Positions 1 to 6,263 of a stretch of 7,354 bases of DNA are shown here, one piece after another. The stretch is from Gammaproteobacteria bacterium (GTDB lineage: Bacteria > Pseudomonadota > Gammaproteobacteria > Pseudomonadales > Azotimanducaceae), in the NCBI GenBank assembly GCA_030430515.1, contig JAUIKX010000173.1, forward strand, positions 1 through 7,354, read 5' to 3'. The notes beneath the pieces were generated by a model, which worked only from the letters and a program-made list of their open reading frames with translations, made no database searches and was not told the origin of the DNA. The position numbers and the translations under genes were made by a program. The stretch's first letter is position 1. The number at the start of each line of letters is the position of its first letter.

Positions 1-595
1 TCGGCATCGGCTTGTAGTTGAAGGCGACCCAGTGGCTCCCGTCGAGCGCGAAGCCCTCGTCGTCGAAGGCGTCCGCCGCCCGATGCAGGTTCTCGAGATC
101 CGGTATCCACCCGCCGAAATCTGCTTTGCGGAGCGCCGGCGCCAGAGCGCTGTAGTTGTCCTGACCGATCCACTGCAGGATTTCAACGTCGCTCAGCTTC
201 GCCACAGCCGCGCTGCGATCCTCGAAGAGATTGTGCCAGTGGTTGGTGAGACCAACGTCGCTGAACGCGTAATCGAGCTGCAGCACACCATCGTTCATGG
301 TGTTCTCTCTCACATTACGTGCATTCTGATGACACACATAGCAAGGGTTATAACGACCCACCGTCTGCGTGTAGCACTGCGGCGGGATGGGTGCTTCATC
401 GTTGAAGTTGGTACGCTTCGGATGCAGGTCGGGGAGCACCCGCGTGATGACCGCCTTCTGCGTTTTCAGGTGATCGACAATCTGCTCATGATACGGCTTC
501 GTCTGCGAGGTCTCCCCCAGAGAGCCCGTGGGGGCAATGAGCACGAGCGCCGAAAGCCACACGGGGAACGCCGCAGCAATTGGTCGAATCTGCAC
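1..595 (-). CDS. Secreted protein with one c-type haem motif, C-terminus cut off by window edge
   Basis: Unidentified exported, probably haem-binding protein; 198 codons are visible and the frame is still open at base 1. The chosen start is a GTG at 595-593, preceded on the minus strand by GGAGG with about 7 nt spacing. Residues 1-27 form a signal peptide (MQIR, then a hydrophobic stretch ending near SLG), so the product should be periplasmic or outer-surface. A CYVCH motif (C85, C88, H89) within the context RYNPCYVCHQ fits covalent c-type haem attachment; one further Cys lies at 74. The rest is rich in Trp, Asp and His (for example LTNHWHNLF) and shows no second CXXCH. It follows pomB on the same strand after 79 nt, so co-transcription is possible but not shown. 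I do not recognise the family; the missing C-terminal part could hold more haem sites. The long plus-strand frame opposite is a shadow. Confidence 0.72.
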   Translation of the reverse strand, partial: MQIRPIAAAFPVWLSALVLIAPTGSLGETSQTKPYHEQIVDHLKTQKAVITRVLPDLHPKRTNFNDEAPIPPQCYTQTVGRYNPCYVCHQNARNVRENTMNDGVLQLDYAFSDVGLTNHWHNLFEDRSAAVAKLSDVEILQWIGQDNYSALAPALRKADFGGWIPDLENLHRAADAFDDEGFALDGSHWVAFNYKPMP

Positions 596-653
596 AGCTC
601 CGCCTCCAGAAAGCAGTTACAAGAGACGGCAGAAACTAAAGCGACGTTGTTAC

Positions 654-670
654 GCATTCATGACGAATGC
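654..670 (-). other. Small hairpin just after the pomB stop
   Basis: GCATTC, a 5-nt loop and GAATGC form a perfect 6-bp stem four bases downstream of the pomB stop codon. No run of T follows on the minus strand, so it is not a standard Rho-independent terminator. It could be a weak pause or mRNA-end structure between pomB and the haem-protein gene, or chance. Confidence 0.2.
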
Positions 671-674
671 AAAT

Positions 675-1649
675 CTAGAAAACCTCATCGGGAGAGAGTT
701 CGAAGCGATAGATCAACTCTTCTTTGATCGCCTGGAACAGTGCAGGGTCTTCCGCACGAATCACTTCGAGCTCCTGCTGCACATCGTCATCCAGCCCCTG
801 ACGAACTACAACTTCCACACGCCGGTTACGTGCTCGGCCGGCTGCCGTTTCGTGGGAAACCAGGGGTTTGGTGTCGGCATACCCGGCCACGGAAAAGCGG
901 TCTTCACTGAGTTTGCCGCCAAACAGCGCGTGGGCAACACTCACCGCCCGGGCGCTCGACAGGGCCCAGTTGGAACGGAAGCGTGACGTGTTGATCGGAA
1001 TGTTATCGGTGTGCCCTTCCACCTCGAACTTGCCATCGGTATCTTCCAGCACCCCGCGAATGATCTTCAGAACCGGTTTGAAGTTCGGAGAGAGGTCTGC
1101 CGACCCAGACGCAAACGTACCATGCTCCTTGATCCGAATGGTGATCGTTCTACCGCTAGTTTCAACTTCGATCACCCCTTCAGCAATCTCCTTCGAAAGC
1201 GCGGTAGCCAGCTCGATGGCGTCCTTCTCGGTTTCGCCAACAAGGTCCTGAACTTTGTCGACGACGATTTCGCGCTGCGCGTTACCCGATTCCCCTGAGT
1301 TCGACGAGCCTAGATCCTGGCACTCAACATCCAGAGAGTCCTTGAGCTGATCTTCCGTCTTCTGCCAGATCTCACGTAGCGGTGTAGGATCCGGCTTACC
1401 CGGGGAGTACTCCTGCGCGATGATGCTCGTACCTTTGGGGACGCTGTTGGCATTGACCACGCGTTGCACGCCAAAAGCACTGCGCATGGAGCCAGCCAGA
1501 CGCTTGAATTTCAACACGTCCATCTCTGAGAACGACAGCAGCAGCACGAAGAAGCACATGAGCAGCGACATCAGATCGGCGAACGTCGCAAGCCAACCGG
1601 CACCGCCTCCTTCGTCGCCTCCGCCCGAACTTTCTTCTTCTTCGTCCAT
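675..1649 (-). CDS. pomB: Flagellar motor stator subunit B, sodium type (PomB/MotB family)
   Basis: Inner-membrane stator protein that, with PomA, couples ion flow to flagellar rotation and anchors the stator to peptidoglycan. The 324 residues begin with an acidic, Gly-rich cytoplasmic tail. A single membrane span of about residues 19-41 follows, containing TFADLMSLLMCFFVLLLSF; D25 is the ion-binding Asp equivalent to D24 of Vibrio PomB. The next segment (EMDVLKFK, then PKGTSIIAQE) matches the PomB class far better than proton-type E. coli MotB. The C-terminal OmpA-like peptidoglycan-binding domain covers about residues 175-290, with EGHTDN at 211-216 and NRRVEVVV near 275. An acidic helical tail follows. 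The ATG lies 6 bases after the pomA stop, so translation is probably coupled. Sodium specificity is inferred from similarity only. Confidence 0.95.
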   Translation of the reverse strand: MDEEEESSGGGDEGGGAGWLATFADLMSLLMCFFVLLLSFSEMDVLKFKRLAGSMRSAFGVQRVVNANSVPKGTSIIAQEYSPGKPDPTPLREIWQKTEDQLKDSLDVECQDLGSSNSGESGNAQREIVVDKVQDLVGETEKDAIELATALSKEIAEGVIEVETSGRTITIRIKEHGTFASGSADLSPNFKPVLKIIRGVLEDTDGKFEVEGHTDNIPINTSRFRSNWALSSARAVSVAHALFGGKLSEDRFSVAGYADTKPLVSHETAAGRARNRRVEVVVRQGLDDDVQQELEVIRAEDPALFQAIKEELIYRFELSPDEVF

Positions 1650-1655
1650 CGTCCG

Positions 1656-2411
1656 CTAGTCTTCGCTGTTTCGGGCAGCTTCCGGCAGATATCCCTTGAG
1701 CATTTCGTCGATCACCCGAGGGTTCTGTCCGGCCTGAATGGCCAGCAAGGCATCAATCGCCATGGATTTGACACGGCCTTCTTCCACTCTGCGCAGAGCA
1801 AGCTTGTCAGCCACAGGCAGGGCGAACATGTTCGACAGCATGGCGCCGTAGAGCGTCGTGAGCAGCGCAACCGCCATCGCTGGGCCAATGGACTTCGGGT
1901 CGCTCATGTTCGCCAGCATCTGCACCAGACCGACCAGGGTTCCGATCATGCCCATGGCCGGACCGACGTCGCCCATCGCCGTGAAAATCTTCGCACCCCA
2001 CTCGTGGCGCTCCTGGCTCTGAGAAAGATCCTTCTTGAGCACGCCACGAACCACTTCGGCATCGTGACCGTCTACCAGCAGCTGAATACCCTTCTGAAGG
2101 AAGTTCGAGGACACCTCCTTACCCTCGAGCGACAACAGTCCGCCTTTGCGCGCGGCATCGGCAAGCTCAACGACTTCTTCGATGATCTGCTCGGGCGCAG
2201 ACAGACTGAAGCTGAACGCCTTGGCGGCAACTTTCACCGCGCCAAGAAACTGGGCCAGGGTGAATTTCATCAACACGACGAAGATCGTGCCGACCAGCAC
2301 GATCAGCAGAGATGGCACGTTGACGAACATCCCGGCGCTGCCGCCCAGCACCATGGCCGCAACCACAATGCCGAAAGAGCCGAGCAGGCCAACCAGGGTG
2401 GCCAGATCCAT
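1656..2411 (-). CDS. pomA: Flagellar motor stator subunit A, sodium type (PomA/MotA family)
   Basis: Inner-membrane stator subunit of 251 residues with four membrane spans, which forms the ion channel with PomB and contacts the rotor protein FliG. The ATG at 2411-2409 starts MDLATLVGLLG, the usual PomA N-terminus, and has GAGG about 5 nt upstream. A longer in-frame reading to 2477 adds 22 unrelated residues and is rejected. Spans 1-2 lie at about residues 3-25 and 32-52. The cytoplasmic loop carries R88, K89 and E96 (ADAARKGG onward), at the same numbers as the charged rotor-interaction residues studied in Vibrio PomA. Spans 3-4 include GPAMGMIGTLVGL and AVALLTTLYGA. The gene reads divergently from xseB and heads a pomA-pomB unit. 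The sequence appears complete and intact. Confidence 0.95.
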   Translation of the reverse strand: MDLATLVGLLGSFGIVVAAMVLGGSAGMFVNVPSLLIVLVGTIFVVLMKFTLAQFLGAVKVAAKAFSFSLSAPEQIIEEVVELADAARKGGLLSLEGKEVSSNFLQKGIQLLVDGHDAEVVRGVLKKDLSQSQERHEWGAKIFTAMGDVGPAMGMIGTLVGLVQMLANMSDPKSIGPAMAVALLTTLYGAMLSNMFALPVADKLALRRVEEGRVKSMAIDALLAIQAGQNPRVIDEMLKGYLPEAARNSED

Positions 2412-2506
2412 GGCAACCTCATTGTTAGTGACTCGACCTAAGTCTAGACACGGATTTGCAGCCTGCAGGCTTGGCATGCTCGCCGCTACCCGGTAACTTG
2501 CCGGAC
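2412..2506. promoter_or_regulatory. Divergent promoter region between pomA and xseB
   Basis: These 95 bp must hold the promoters of both the stator unit and the xseB-ispA unit, since the two start codons face away from each other. For xseB, TTGGCA (2471-2476), a 17-bp gap and TAACTT (2494-2499) resembles a sigma-70 promoter with a weak -10. It would place transcription start almost on the ATG. For pomA, I see no convincing -35/-10, sigma-28 or sigma-54 site. A 12-bp perfect palindrome AGCCTGCAGGCT sits at 2460-2471 and could be an operator or chance. The position is certain; the sites are guesses. Confidence 0.4.
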
Positions 2507-2737
2507 ATGACGAAGAAGACCGTAGATTTCGAAGCCACGCTGGCAGAACTGGCCAGCATCGTGGAGCAGATGGAGCAGGGAGACGCCACTCTGGACGAAT
2601 CGCTCAAAGCGTTCGAAAAGGGCGTCCGGCTCACCCGCGAGTGCCAGGCAGCGCTGCAGGCAGCTGAGCTCCGCGTCAAAAAGCTGACGCAGGACGGCGA
2701 GCTAGCGCCGCTCGAGCCGGAAACCGATGACGACTGA
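2507..2737 (+). CDS. xseB: Exodeoxyribonuclease VII small subunit XseB
   Basis: Small subunit of exonuclease VII, the cytoplasmic enzyme that degrades single-stranded DNA into oligonucleotides; several copies bind the large catalytic subunit XseA, which is not in this window. The 76-residue length is typical. The family pattern is clear: DFEATLAELASIVEQMEQG, then LDESLKAFEKGVRLTREC, then AELRVKKL, two helices that form a coiled hairpin. The start is taken at ATG 2507 (MTKKTVDFE); the longer reading from 2456 adds 17 residues not expected in the family and uses the promoter region. The Shine-Dalgarno is poor (only GGA close to the ATG). The gene overlaps ispA by 11 bp, as is common for this pair. 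Confidence 0.94.
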   Translation: MTKKTVDFEATLAELASIVEQMEQGDATLDESLKAFEKGVRLTRECQAALQAAELRVKKLTQDGELAPLEPETDDD

Positions 2738-3611
2738 TCTCGATGCGCTCAGAAACAGCATAGAACACTCGCTAGACGACCACCTTCCAGAACACTCTTC
2801 CATCGCCCAACCGCTCGTCGACGCCATGCGCTACGCTTCGCTTGGAGGCGGCAAGCGGCTGCGCCCGATGTTTCTGTGCGCAGCCTGCTCGGCAGTCGGT
2901 GGCAGCATAGAGGAAGCCTTACCCGCCGCCTGCGCGGTGGAGTACGTGCACACCTATTCGCTGGTGCACGACGACCTGCCCGCCATGGACGACGATGACA
3001 TCCGTCACGGCAAGCCCGCCACACATATCGAGTTCGGCGAAGCGAATGCCATATTGACCGGAGATGCGCTCCTGACGCTGGCTTTCGAGCTGCTTGCAAG
3101 GCTGCCTTCTGTTCCCCCGGAAACCCGCCTGCAGTGCATCACCGAGCTGACCCGTGCCATCGGCTGGTCCGGCATGGTGGGCGGACAGGTGCTGGATATG
3201 CGCCTGCCCGATATGGACGAGAAAGACGTACCGCTTCAGCTGCTTCGCGAGCTTCACGCAGCCAAGTCCGGTGCCCTGATCCGTGCCAGCATTCTGATCG
3301 GCGCCATGATCGGCGGTGCCGACCGGGCTACGCTCGAGCCGCTCGGGCGCTTCGCCGACGCGCTCGGCGTCGCTTTCCAGATCCGGGACGACGTTCTGGA
3401 TGTCACCGCCAGCACCGAGCAGCTGGGTAAGCCAGCGGGCTCGGATCTGGGAGAGAACAAGCATACATTCGTACGTCTCCTGGGCGTTGACGGCGCAAGC
3501 ACAGAGGCAGACAGTACTTTCAGCGAGGCGATGAAAAGCCTCGAAACGCTAAGCCTCGGCAATGACTGGCTGCACCAGCTGGCGAGGTTCGCTGTATACA
3601 GGGACTATTGA
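2727..3611 (+). CDS. ispA: Farnesyl diphosphate synthase (geranyltranstransferase) IspA
   Basis: Cytoplasmic trans-prenyltransferase that condenses isopentenyl diphosphate with dimethylallyl and geranyl diphosphate to give farnesyl diphosphate, the precursor of quinone side chains and undecaprenyl phosphate. The 294 residues fit the family. Visible motifs are GGKRLRP (41-47), the first Asp-rich motif DDLPAMDDDD (82-91, of the DDxxxxD type seen in short-chain bacterial enzymes), GGQVLDM (152-158), HAAKSGALI (177-185) and the second Asp-rich motif QIRDDVLD (218-225). GKPAGSD and NKHTFVRLLG follow near 234-253. The ATG lies inside the end of xseB, so translation is probably coupled. In many Gammaproteobacteria dxs comes next; here an NTF2-like gene does. 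All catalytic motifs look intact. Confidence 0.95.
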   Translation: MTTDLDALRNSIEHSLDDHLPEHSSIAQPLVDAMRYASLGGGKRLRPMFLCAACSAVGGSIEEALPAACAVEYVHTYSLVHDDLPAMDDDDIRHGKPATHIEFGEANAILTGDALLTLAFELLARLPSVPPETRLQCITELTRAIGWSGMVGGQVLDMRLPDMDEKDVPLQLLRELHAAKSGALIRASILIGAMIGGADRATLEPLGRFADALGVAFQIRDDVLDVTASTEQLGKPAGSDLGENKHTFVRLLGVDGASTEADSTFSEAMKSLETLSLGNDWLHQLARFAVYRDY

Positions 3612-3621
3612 GGAGAGGCCT
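3611..3621 (+). promoter_or_regulatory. Ribosome-binding site that points to an ATC start
   Basis: AGGAG at 3611-3615 begins on the last base of the ispA stop codon. It is 6 nt upstream of ATC at 3622-3624, which sits where NTF2-like proteins of this type usually have their first residue. No ATG, GTG or TTG in the correct frame lies within range of this site. Confidence 0.5.
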
Positions 3622-4053
3622 ATCAATACGACAGAGAACGCGTTAGACAACGCCCGAAGATTCTTCGAAGCCTGCGAAACCGCACAGGGCTGGGACGGAT
3701 GTCGTGATTACGTCGCCGAAGGGGCGACGTTCGAGGCGCAAAGCGAGCCGCTCGCGGATGTCACATCGGTCGAAGCGTACTGCGAGTGGATGAAAGCCTT
3801 CGGCACCGTGACCGCACCCGGCGCAGCGTATGAGCTGCACGCATCCGCCTACGATGAAGCAACCGGCAAAGCCACGTTCTTCGCGACTTACCATGCGCGC
3901 CACACAGGAGAAGGTGGGCCTGTGCCACCCACCAACCGCGAAACGCATTCCCACTACGTATACGTATTGAACATGAACGATGCGGGCAAGGTGGCCCACA
4001 TGGTGAAAATCTGGAACGCCCCATGGGCGATGCGTGAGCTCGGTTGGGCTTAG
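3622..4053 (+). CDS. NTF2/SnoaL-like family protein, apparent ATC start
   Basis: Small single-domain protein of about 143 residues with the NTF2-like cone fold pattern: an N-terminal helix (ENALDNARRFFEACE), a middle helix (SVEAYCEWMKAF), then alternating strands (YELHASAYDE, KATFFATYHARHTG, SHYVYVLNMND, VAHMVKIWNAPWAM). It ends in ELGWA. Such proteins include ketosteroid-isomerase-like and polyketide-cyclase-like enzymes as well as non-enzymatic binders, so substrate and role cannot be given. It starts 10 bases after ispA and is probably co-transcribed with it. The only ATG in frame upstream (3562) lies inside ispA and would add 20 residues copied from an ispA shadow frame. A good AGGAG precedes ATC 3622. 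Either ATC is a rare start, the base at 3624 is a variant or sequencing error for ATG, or the upstream ATG is used. Confidence 0.8.
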   Translation: MNTTENALDNARRFFEACETAQGWDGCRDYVAEGATFEAQSEPLADVTSVEAYCEWMKAFGTVTAPGAAYELHASAYDEATGKATFFATYHARHTGEGGPVPPTNRETHSHYVYVLNMNDAGKVAHMVKIWNAPWAMRELGWA

Positions 4054-4059
4054 AAGCCC
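4046..4059 (+). other. Hairpin spanning the stop codon of the NTF2-like gene
   Basis: GGGCTT, AG, AAGCCC is a perfect inverted repeat that includes the TAG stop (4051-4053) and could fold as a 5-bp stem with a 4-nt loop. No T run follows on either strand. It may help end the mRNA of convergent genes but is not a standard terminator. Confidence 0.25.
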
Positions 4060-4060
4060 G

Positions 4061-4147
4061 CTAGGGTAAAGCCATCACCAGCGCAAATACGAAGGCGCTG
4101 ATCAGACTCAACGTGAGCAAACGTTTCGGTGCAAAACCTGGCAACAT
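4061..4147 (-). CDS. Possible 28-residue single-span membrane peptide
   Basis: A short minus-strand frame encodes 28 residues that start MLPGFAPKRLL, followed by a hydrophobic run (about residues 10-27, ending VFALVMALP). This is the layout of a small single-span membrane protein with its positive end (K8, R9) in the cytoplasm. The ATG at 4147-4145 has AGGA about 6 nt upstream, a better ribosome-binding site than several certain genes here have. It lies 91 nt after the aspartic protease on the same strand and converges with the NTF2-like gene. No function or family is recognised. A frame this short can occur by chance, but the site and the hydrophobic pattern together make it worth listing. 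Confidence 0.38.
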   Translation of the reverse strand: MLPGFAPKRLLTLSLISAFVFALVMALP

Positions 4148-4238
4148 CTCGCTTCCTGCGATACCTGAAAAATCAGGCCGCCACTATGCGCCAGTAATAT
4201 GACAGTAACAATACACAAAATTGGGTACGTCTGGCGGA
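4148..4238 (-). promoter_or_regulatory. AT-rich spacer upstream of the small peptide, possible promoter
   Basis: This stretch between the protease stop and the small frame is AT-rich at about 4191-4222, unlike its surroundings. Read on the minus strand it contains TTTTGTGTATTG and then CATATTAC, which could form a weak sigma-70 promoter, though spacing is not ideal. CCTGA, AAAA, TCAGG at 4164-4177 is a 5-bp hairpin in the would-be leader. No T-tract terminator for the protease gene is seen. Confidence 0.25.
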
Positions 4239-4880
4239 TCAGCGGCCTGACAGCGTTAACACACCACCCTGATTCTGCATATCCACCTGATTCAGGTACG
4301 ACATGCCCAGCAGAATTTCGACGGGGTAACGGCCCTCGATCACAGTCGCCTGCACATTGTGAGCGGTAACGCCGCCTACGTTCACCTGGGGAAGCGTAAT
4401 GAAGCTGGCATCCACTTCGCCCTGTGCAGTGACCACCTTACCGCGCTGACCAATGCTGAAGTTGATGCCGAGAGAACGGGCGTGCTCCGAACTCATCGCA
4501 ACCACTGAAGCGCCTGTATCCACCAGAAAGTTGGCCCGGCGTCGGTTGATGAAGCCCTGAATCCGATACTGGCCCTGGTCATCAGGATTGATGGACACAG
4601 TCTGTGCCTGGGCTTCGGTGAACGAACTGCCGATTCGACGCGAGAGCGACAGGCGATGCGTCTCGCCCTCGAAACGCACCACCGCCTCACGGGAATCCGC
4701 CTCAATCAGCGTCACGCCGCTCTTCGAGGTCTGTCCCACTTTGACGATTTCGTCGCCGGCACTGGTTCTGACCACAGCACGGCCCTTGAAAAGGCCCACA
4801 ACCTCGACATCCGCCGCGTTGGCGAGGCCGCACAGCACGGTACTTACGAGGAACAGGGCGGCAATCAGCGGTCGCATCAC
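4239..4880 (-). CDS. Exported retropepsin-like aspartic protease (clan AA, TIGR02281-like)
   Basis: Predicted periplasmic or membrane-anchored aspartic protease of about 213 residues. Residues 1-22 form a signal peptide (MMRPLIAALFLVSTVLCGLANA), with cleavage probably after ANA or one residue later. Residues 24-85 form a beta-rich N-terminal region. The protease domain covers about 100-213, with the catalytic motif FLVDTGASVVAMSS (Asp121) and the closing motif LLGMSYLNQVDM near 190-201. As in retropepsins there is one DTGA, so activity would need a homodimer. The first codon is GTG (4880) followed directly by ATG (4877); either may be used, and the GGA upstream is better spaced for GTG. It lies 47 nt after pgpA on the same strand and may end that operon. 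Natural substrates are unknown. Confidence 0.85.
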   Translation of the reverse strand: MMRPLIAALFLVSTVLCGLANAADVEVVGLFKGRAVVRTSAGDEIVKVGQTSKSGVTLIEADSREAVVRFEGETHRLSLSRRIGSSFTEAQAQTVSINPDDQGQYRIQGFINRRRANFLVDTGASVVAMSSEHARSLGINFSIGQRGKVVTAQGEVDASFITLPQVNVGGVTAHNVQATVIEGRYPVEILLGMSYLNQVDMQNQGGVLTLSGR

Positions 4881-4927
4881 TGGGGCATTCCGTGAAAAGT
4901 CAGTGCTGGAGTTTACCGGGGCTCAGC

Positions 4928-5422
4928 CTAAACGGCGGCCTGCACAAGAAAAACTGAGATTTGCAGCACAGCCAGGCTGAGCACTCCGGCGGCCAGGTCA
5001 TCGGCCATCACGCCCAGCCCGCCCGAAACGTTTCGATCAAGCCACCCCACAGGCCAGGGTTTGGCGATGTCGAAGAGACGGAACAGCGCGAAGCCTCCCA
5101 GCGCAGCCCACCACACATGGGGAGCCGCCAACAGCGCCAACCACATCCCCGCCACTTCGTCCGCGACGAACTCCGGCGCATCCTTCACCCCGAAGCGGCG
5201 CATGGCACGTTCGATGATCACGGTGCTCAGCAGCGAGTAGATGAAGACCACGCCAAGCTGAATGCTCCAGGGGAGCTCCGCGAGCAGCACCCACCAGATG
5301 ACGACTGCCGCAAGCGAACCGAAAGTACCGGGCGCCCAGCGCACGAAGCCCACGCCGAACAAGGTTGCCCACAGAACCGCCGGATCGTTCCTACGCAAAA
5401 TGCTGATATCCCCGCGGGTCAA
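4928..5422 (-). CDS. pgpA: Phosphatidylglycerophosphatase A (PgpA)
   Basis: Inner-membrane phosphatase that converts phosphatidylglycerophosphate to phosphatidylglycerol. The protein has up to 164 residues with about four hydrophobic segments. Family motifs are visible: FGVGFVRWAPGTFGSLAA (22-39), ADEVAGMW (87-94, the conserved acidic pair), FRLFDIAKPWP (114-124), DRNVSGGLGVMADDLAAG (129-146). No ATG is available. A TTG at 5422 gives MTRGDISILRRNDP and overlaps thiL by 32 bp; a second TTG at 5398 overlaps thiL by only 8 bp and would remove 8 residues. Neither has a strong ribosome-binding site, so the exact start is open, while all conserved motifs follow both. The pairing thiL-pgpA is very common in Gammaproteobacteria and supports the call. 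Confidence 0.92.
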   Translation of the reverse strand: MTRGDISILRRNDPAVLWATLFGVGFVRWAPGTFGSLAAVVIWWVLLAELPWSIQLGVVFIYSLLSTVIIERAMRRFGVKDAPEFVADEVAGMWLALLAAPHVWWAALGGFALFRLFDIAKPWPVGWLDRNVSGGLGVMADDLAAGVLSLAVLQISVFLVQAAV

Positions 5423-6263
5423 CCGGCTTACCGTCGATCATGACACCTTCACCTTCAACGACCCGACCGATTTCCACGGCGTCGAAATCAGGGGCCTGCG
5501 CAGCGGTGAAGCAGATTTCGTAGTCATCTCCACCTTCCAGAGCATGTCGCAGTTCGGCACCAGGAAACACTGGGATCTTTGCCTCAATGAGATCGATTGC
5601 CACACCGCTCGCTTTCGCTACATGCGCCAGATCCTGAAGAAGGCCATCCGAAATGTCGATGGCGGCGCTGGCCCAAGATCGCAGCTGAGAAGCAAGATCC
5701 AGCCGAGCTCTCGGCAGGAAGTATCGCTGTCTGAGCGCCGCTTCGGTGAATTTCTGCTCCAGAGCCGCCGCAGCGCCGCCAAGCGCACCGGTCACATATA
5801 CAGCATCGCCCGCCGAAGCACCGGACCGAAGCACCGCAGCGCCCGTCTCTACCAACCCATGCACCGATACCGAAAGGCTCAACGCACCGCGAGCGATGTT
5901 GCCGCCGGCAATCGGTACCCCACATATTTCCGCGGCCTGGCGCATACCCTCAGCCAGAGATCTGACCCATTGCGCATCGAGGTTTTCGAGAGATAACGCC
6001 ACCATCGCCATATGCGGATCAGCGCCCATCGCAGCCAGATCGGACAGCGATACCATCATCGCCCTGTAGCCAATATGGAAAGGCTCTGCATCACGAGGAA
6101 AATGACGGCCGGCGATCAGCGTATCGATCGATGACACCAACTGGTGTCCGCCGGGAACAGACGTTACGCAGCAGTCATCACCCGGCCCGACCACGATGTC
6201 CCCACCAGCACTCACAGGGTCGAGCACATCGACGATCGCGTCGATGAGTTCGAACTCGTTCAC
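5391..6263 (-). CDS. thiL: Thiamine-monophosphate kinase ThiL
   Basis: Cytoplasmic enzyme that phosphorylates thiamine monophosphate with ATP to give thiamine diphosphate, the last step of the pathway. The 290 residues are somewhat short compared with E. coli ThiL (about 325), mainly through shorter loops. Motifs in order: NEFELI at the N-terminus, GPGDDCC (26-32, ATP/Mg binding), SSIDTLIAGRHF (44-55), SDLAAMGADP (74-83), GGNIARG (120-126), DISDGLLQDL (203-212) and GGDDYEICF (244-252). In E. coli the fifth motif is GGDTTRG, so the Asp is replaced here by Asn; other ThiL proteins also vary here, so activity is still expected. The start is a GTG at 6263 that overlaps the nusB stop by 4 bases (GTGA), a typical coupled pair. 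Confidence 0.94.
   Translation of the reverse strand: MNEFELIDAIVDVLDPVSAGGDIVVGPGDDCCVTSVPGGHQLVSSIDTLIAGRHFPRDAEPFHIGYRAMMVSLSDLAAMGADPHMAMVALSLENLDAQWVRSLAEGMRQAAEICGVPIAGGNIARGALSLSVSVHGLVETGAAVLRSGASAGDAVYVTGALGGAAAALEQKFTEAALRQRYFLPRARLDLASQLRSWASAAIDISDGLLQDLAHVAKASGVAIDLIEAKIPVFPGAELRHALEGGDDYEICFTAAQAPDFDAVEIGRVVEGEGVMIDGKPVDPRGYQHFA

Noticed and set aside
32..986. Plus-strand open frames (32-727 and 528-986) across the haem-protein and pomB region
   Set aside because: They are antisense to genes with clear motifs, are rich in Arg and His without any family pattern, and overlap each other.
2412..2477. 22-residue N-terminal extension of PomA
   Set aside because: The family starts at MDLATL, which has its own GAGG site; the extension consumes the divergent promoter region.
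2412..2506. Flagellar sigma-28 or sigma-54 promoter for pomA
   Set aside because: I looked for TAAA-N15-GCCGATAA and TGGCAC-N5-TTGC type patterns and found none close enough to the consensus.
4046..4059. Rho-independent terminator after the NTF2-like gene
   Set aside because: The inverted repeat is perfect but short, includes the stop codon, and has no T run on either strand.
4961..5996. Long plus-strand frames opposite pgpA and thiL
   Set aside because: High-GC antisense shadows; the minus-strand frames carry all recognised motifs of PgpA and ThiL and the operon spacing.
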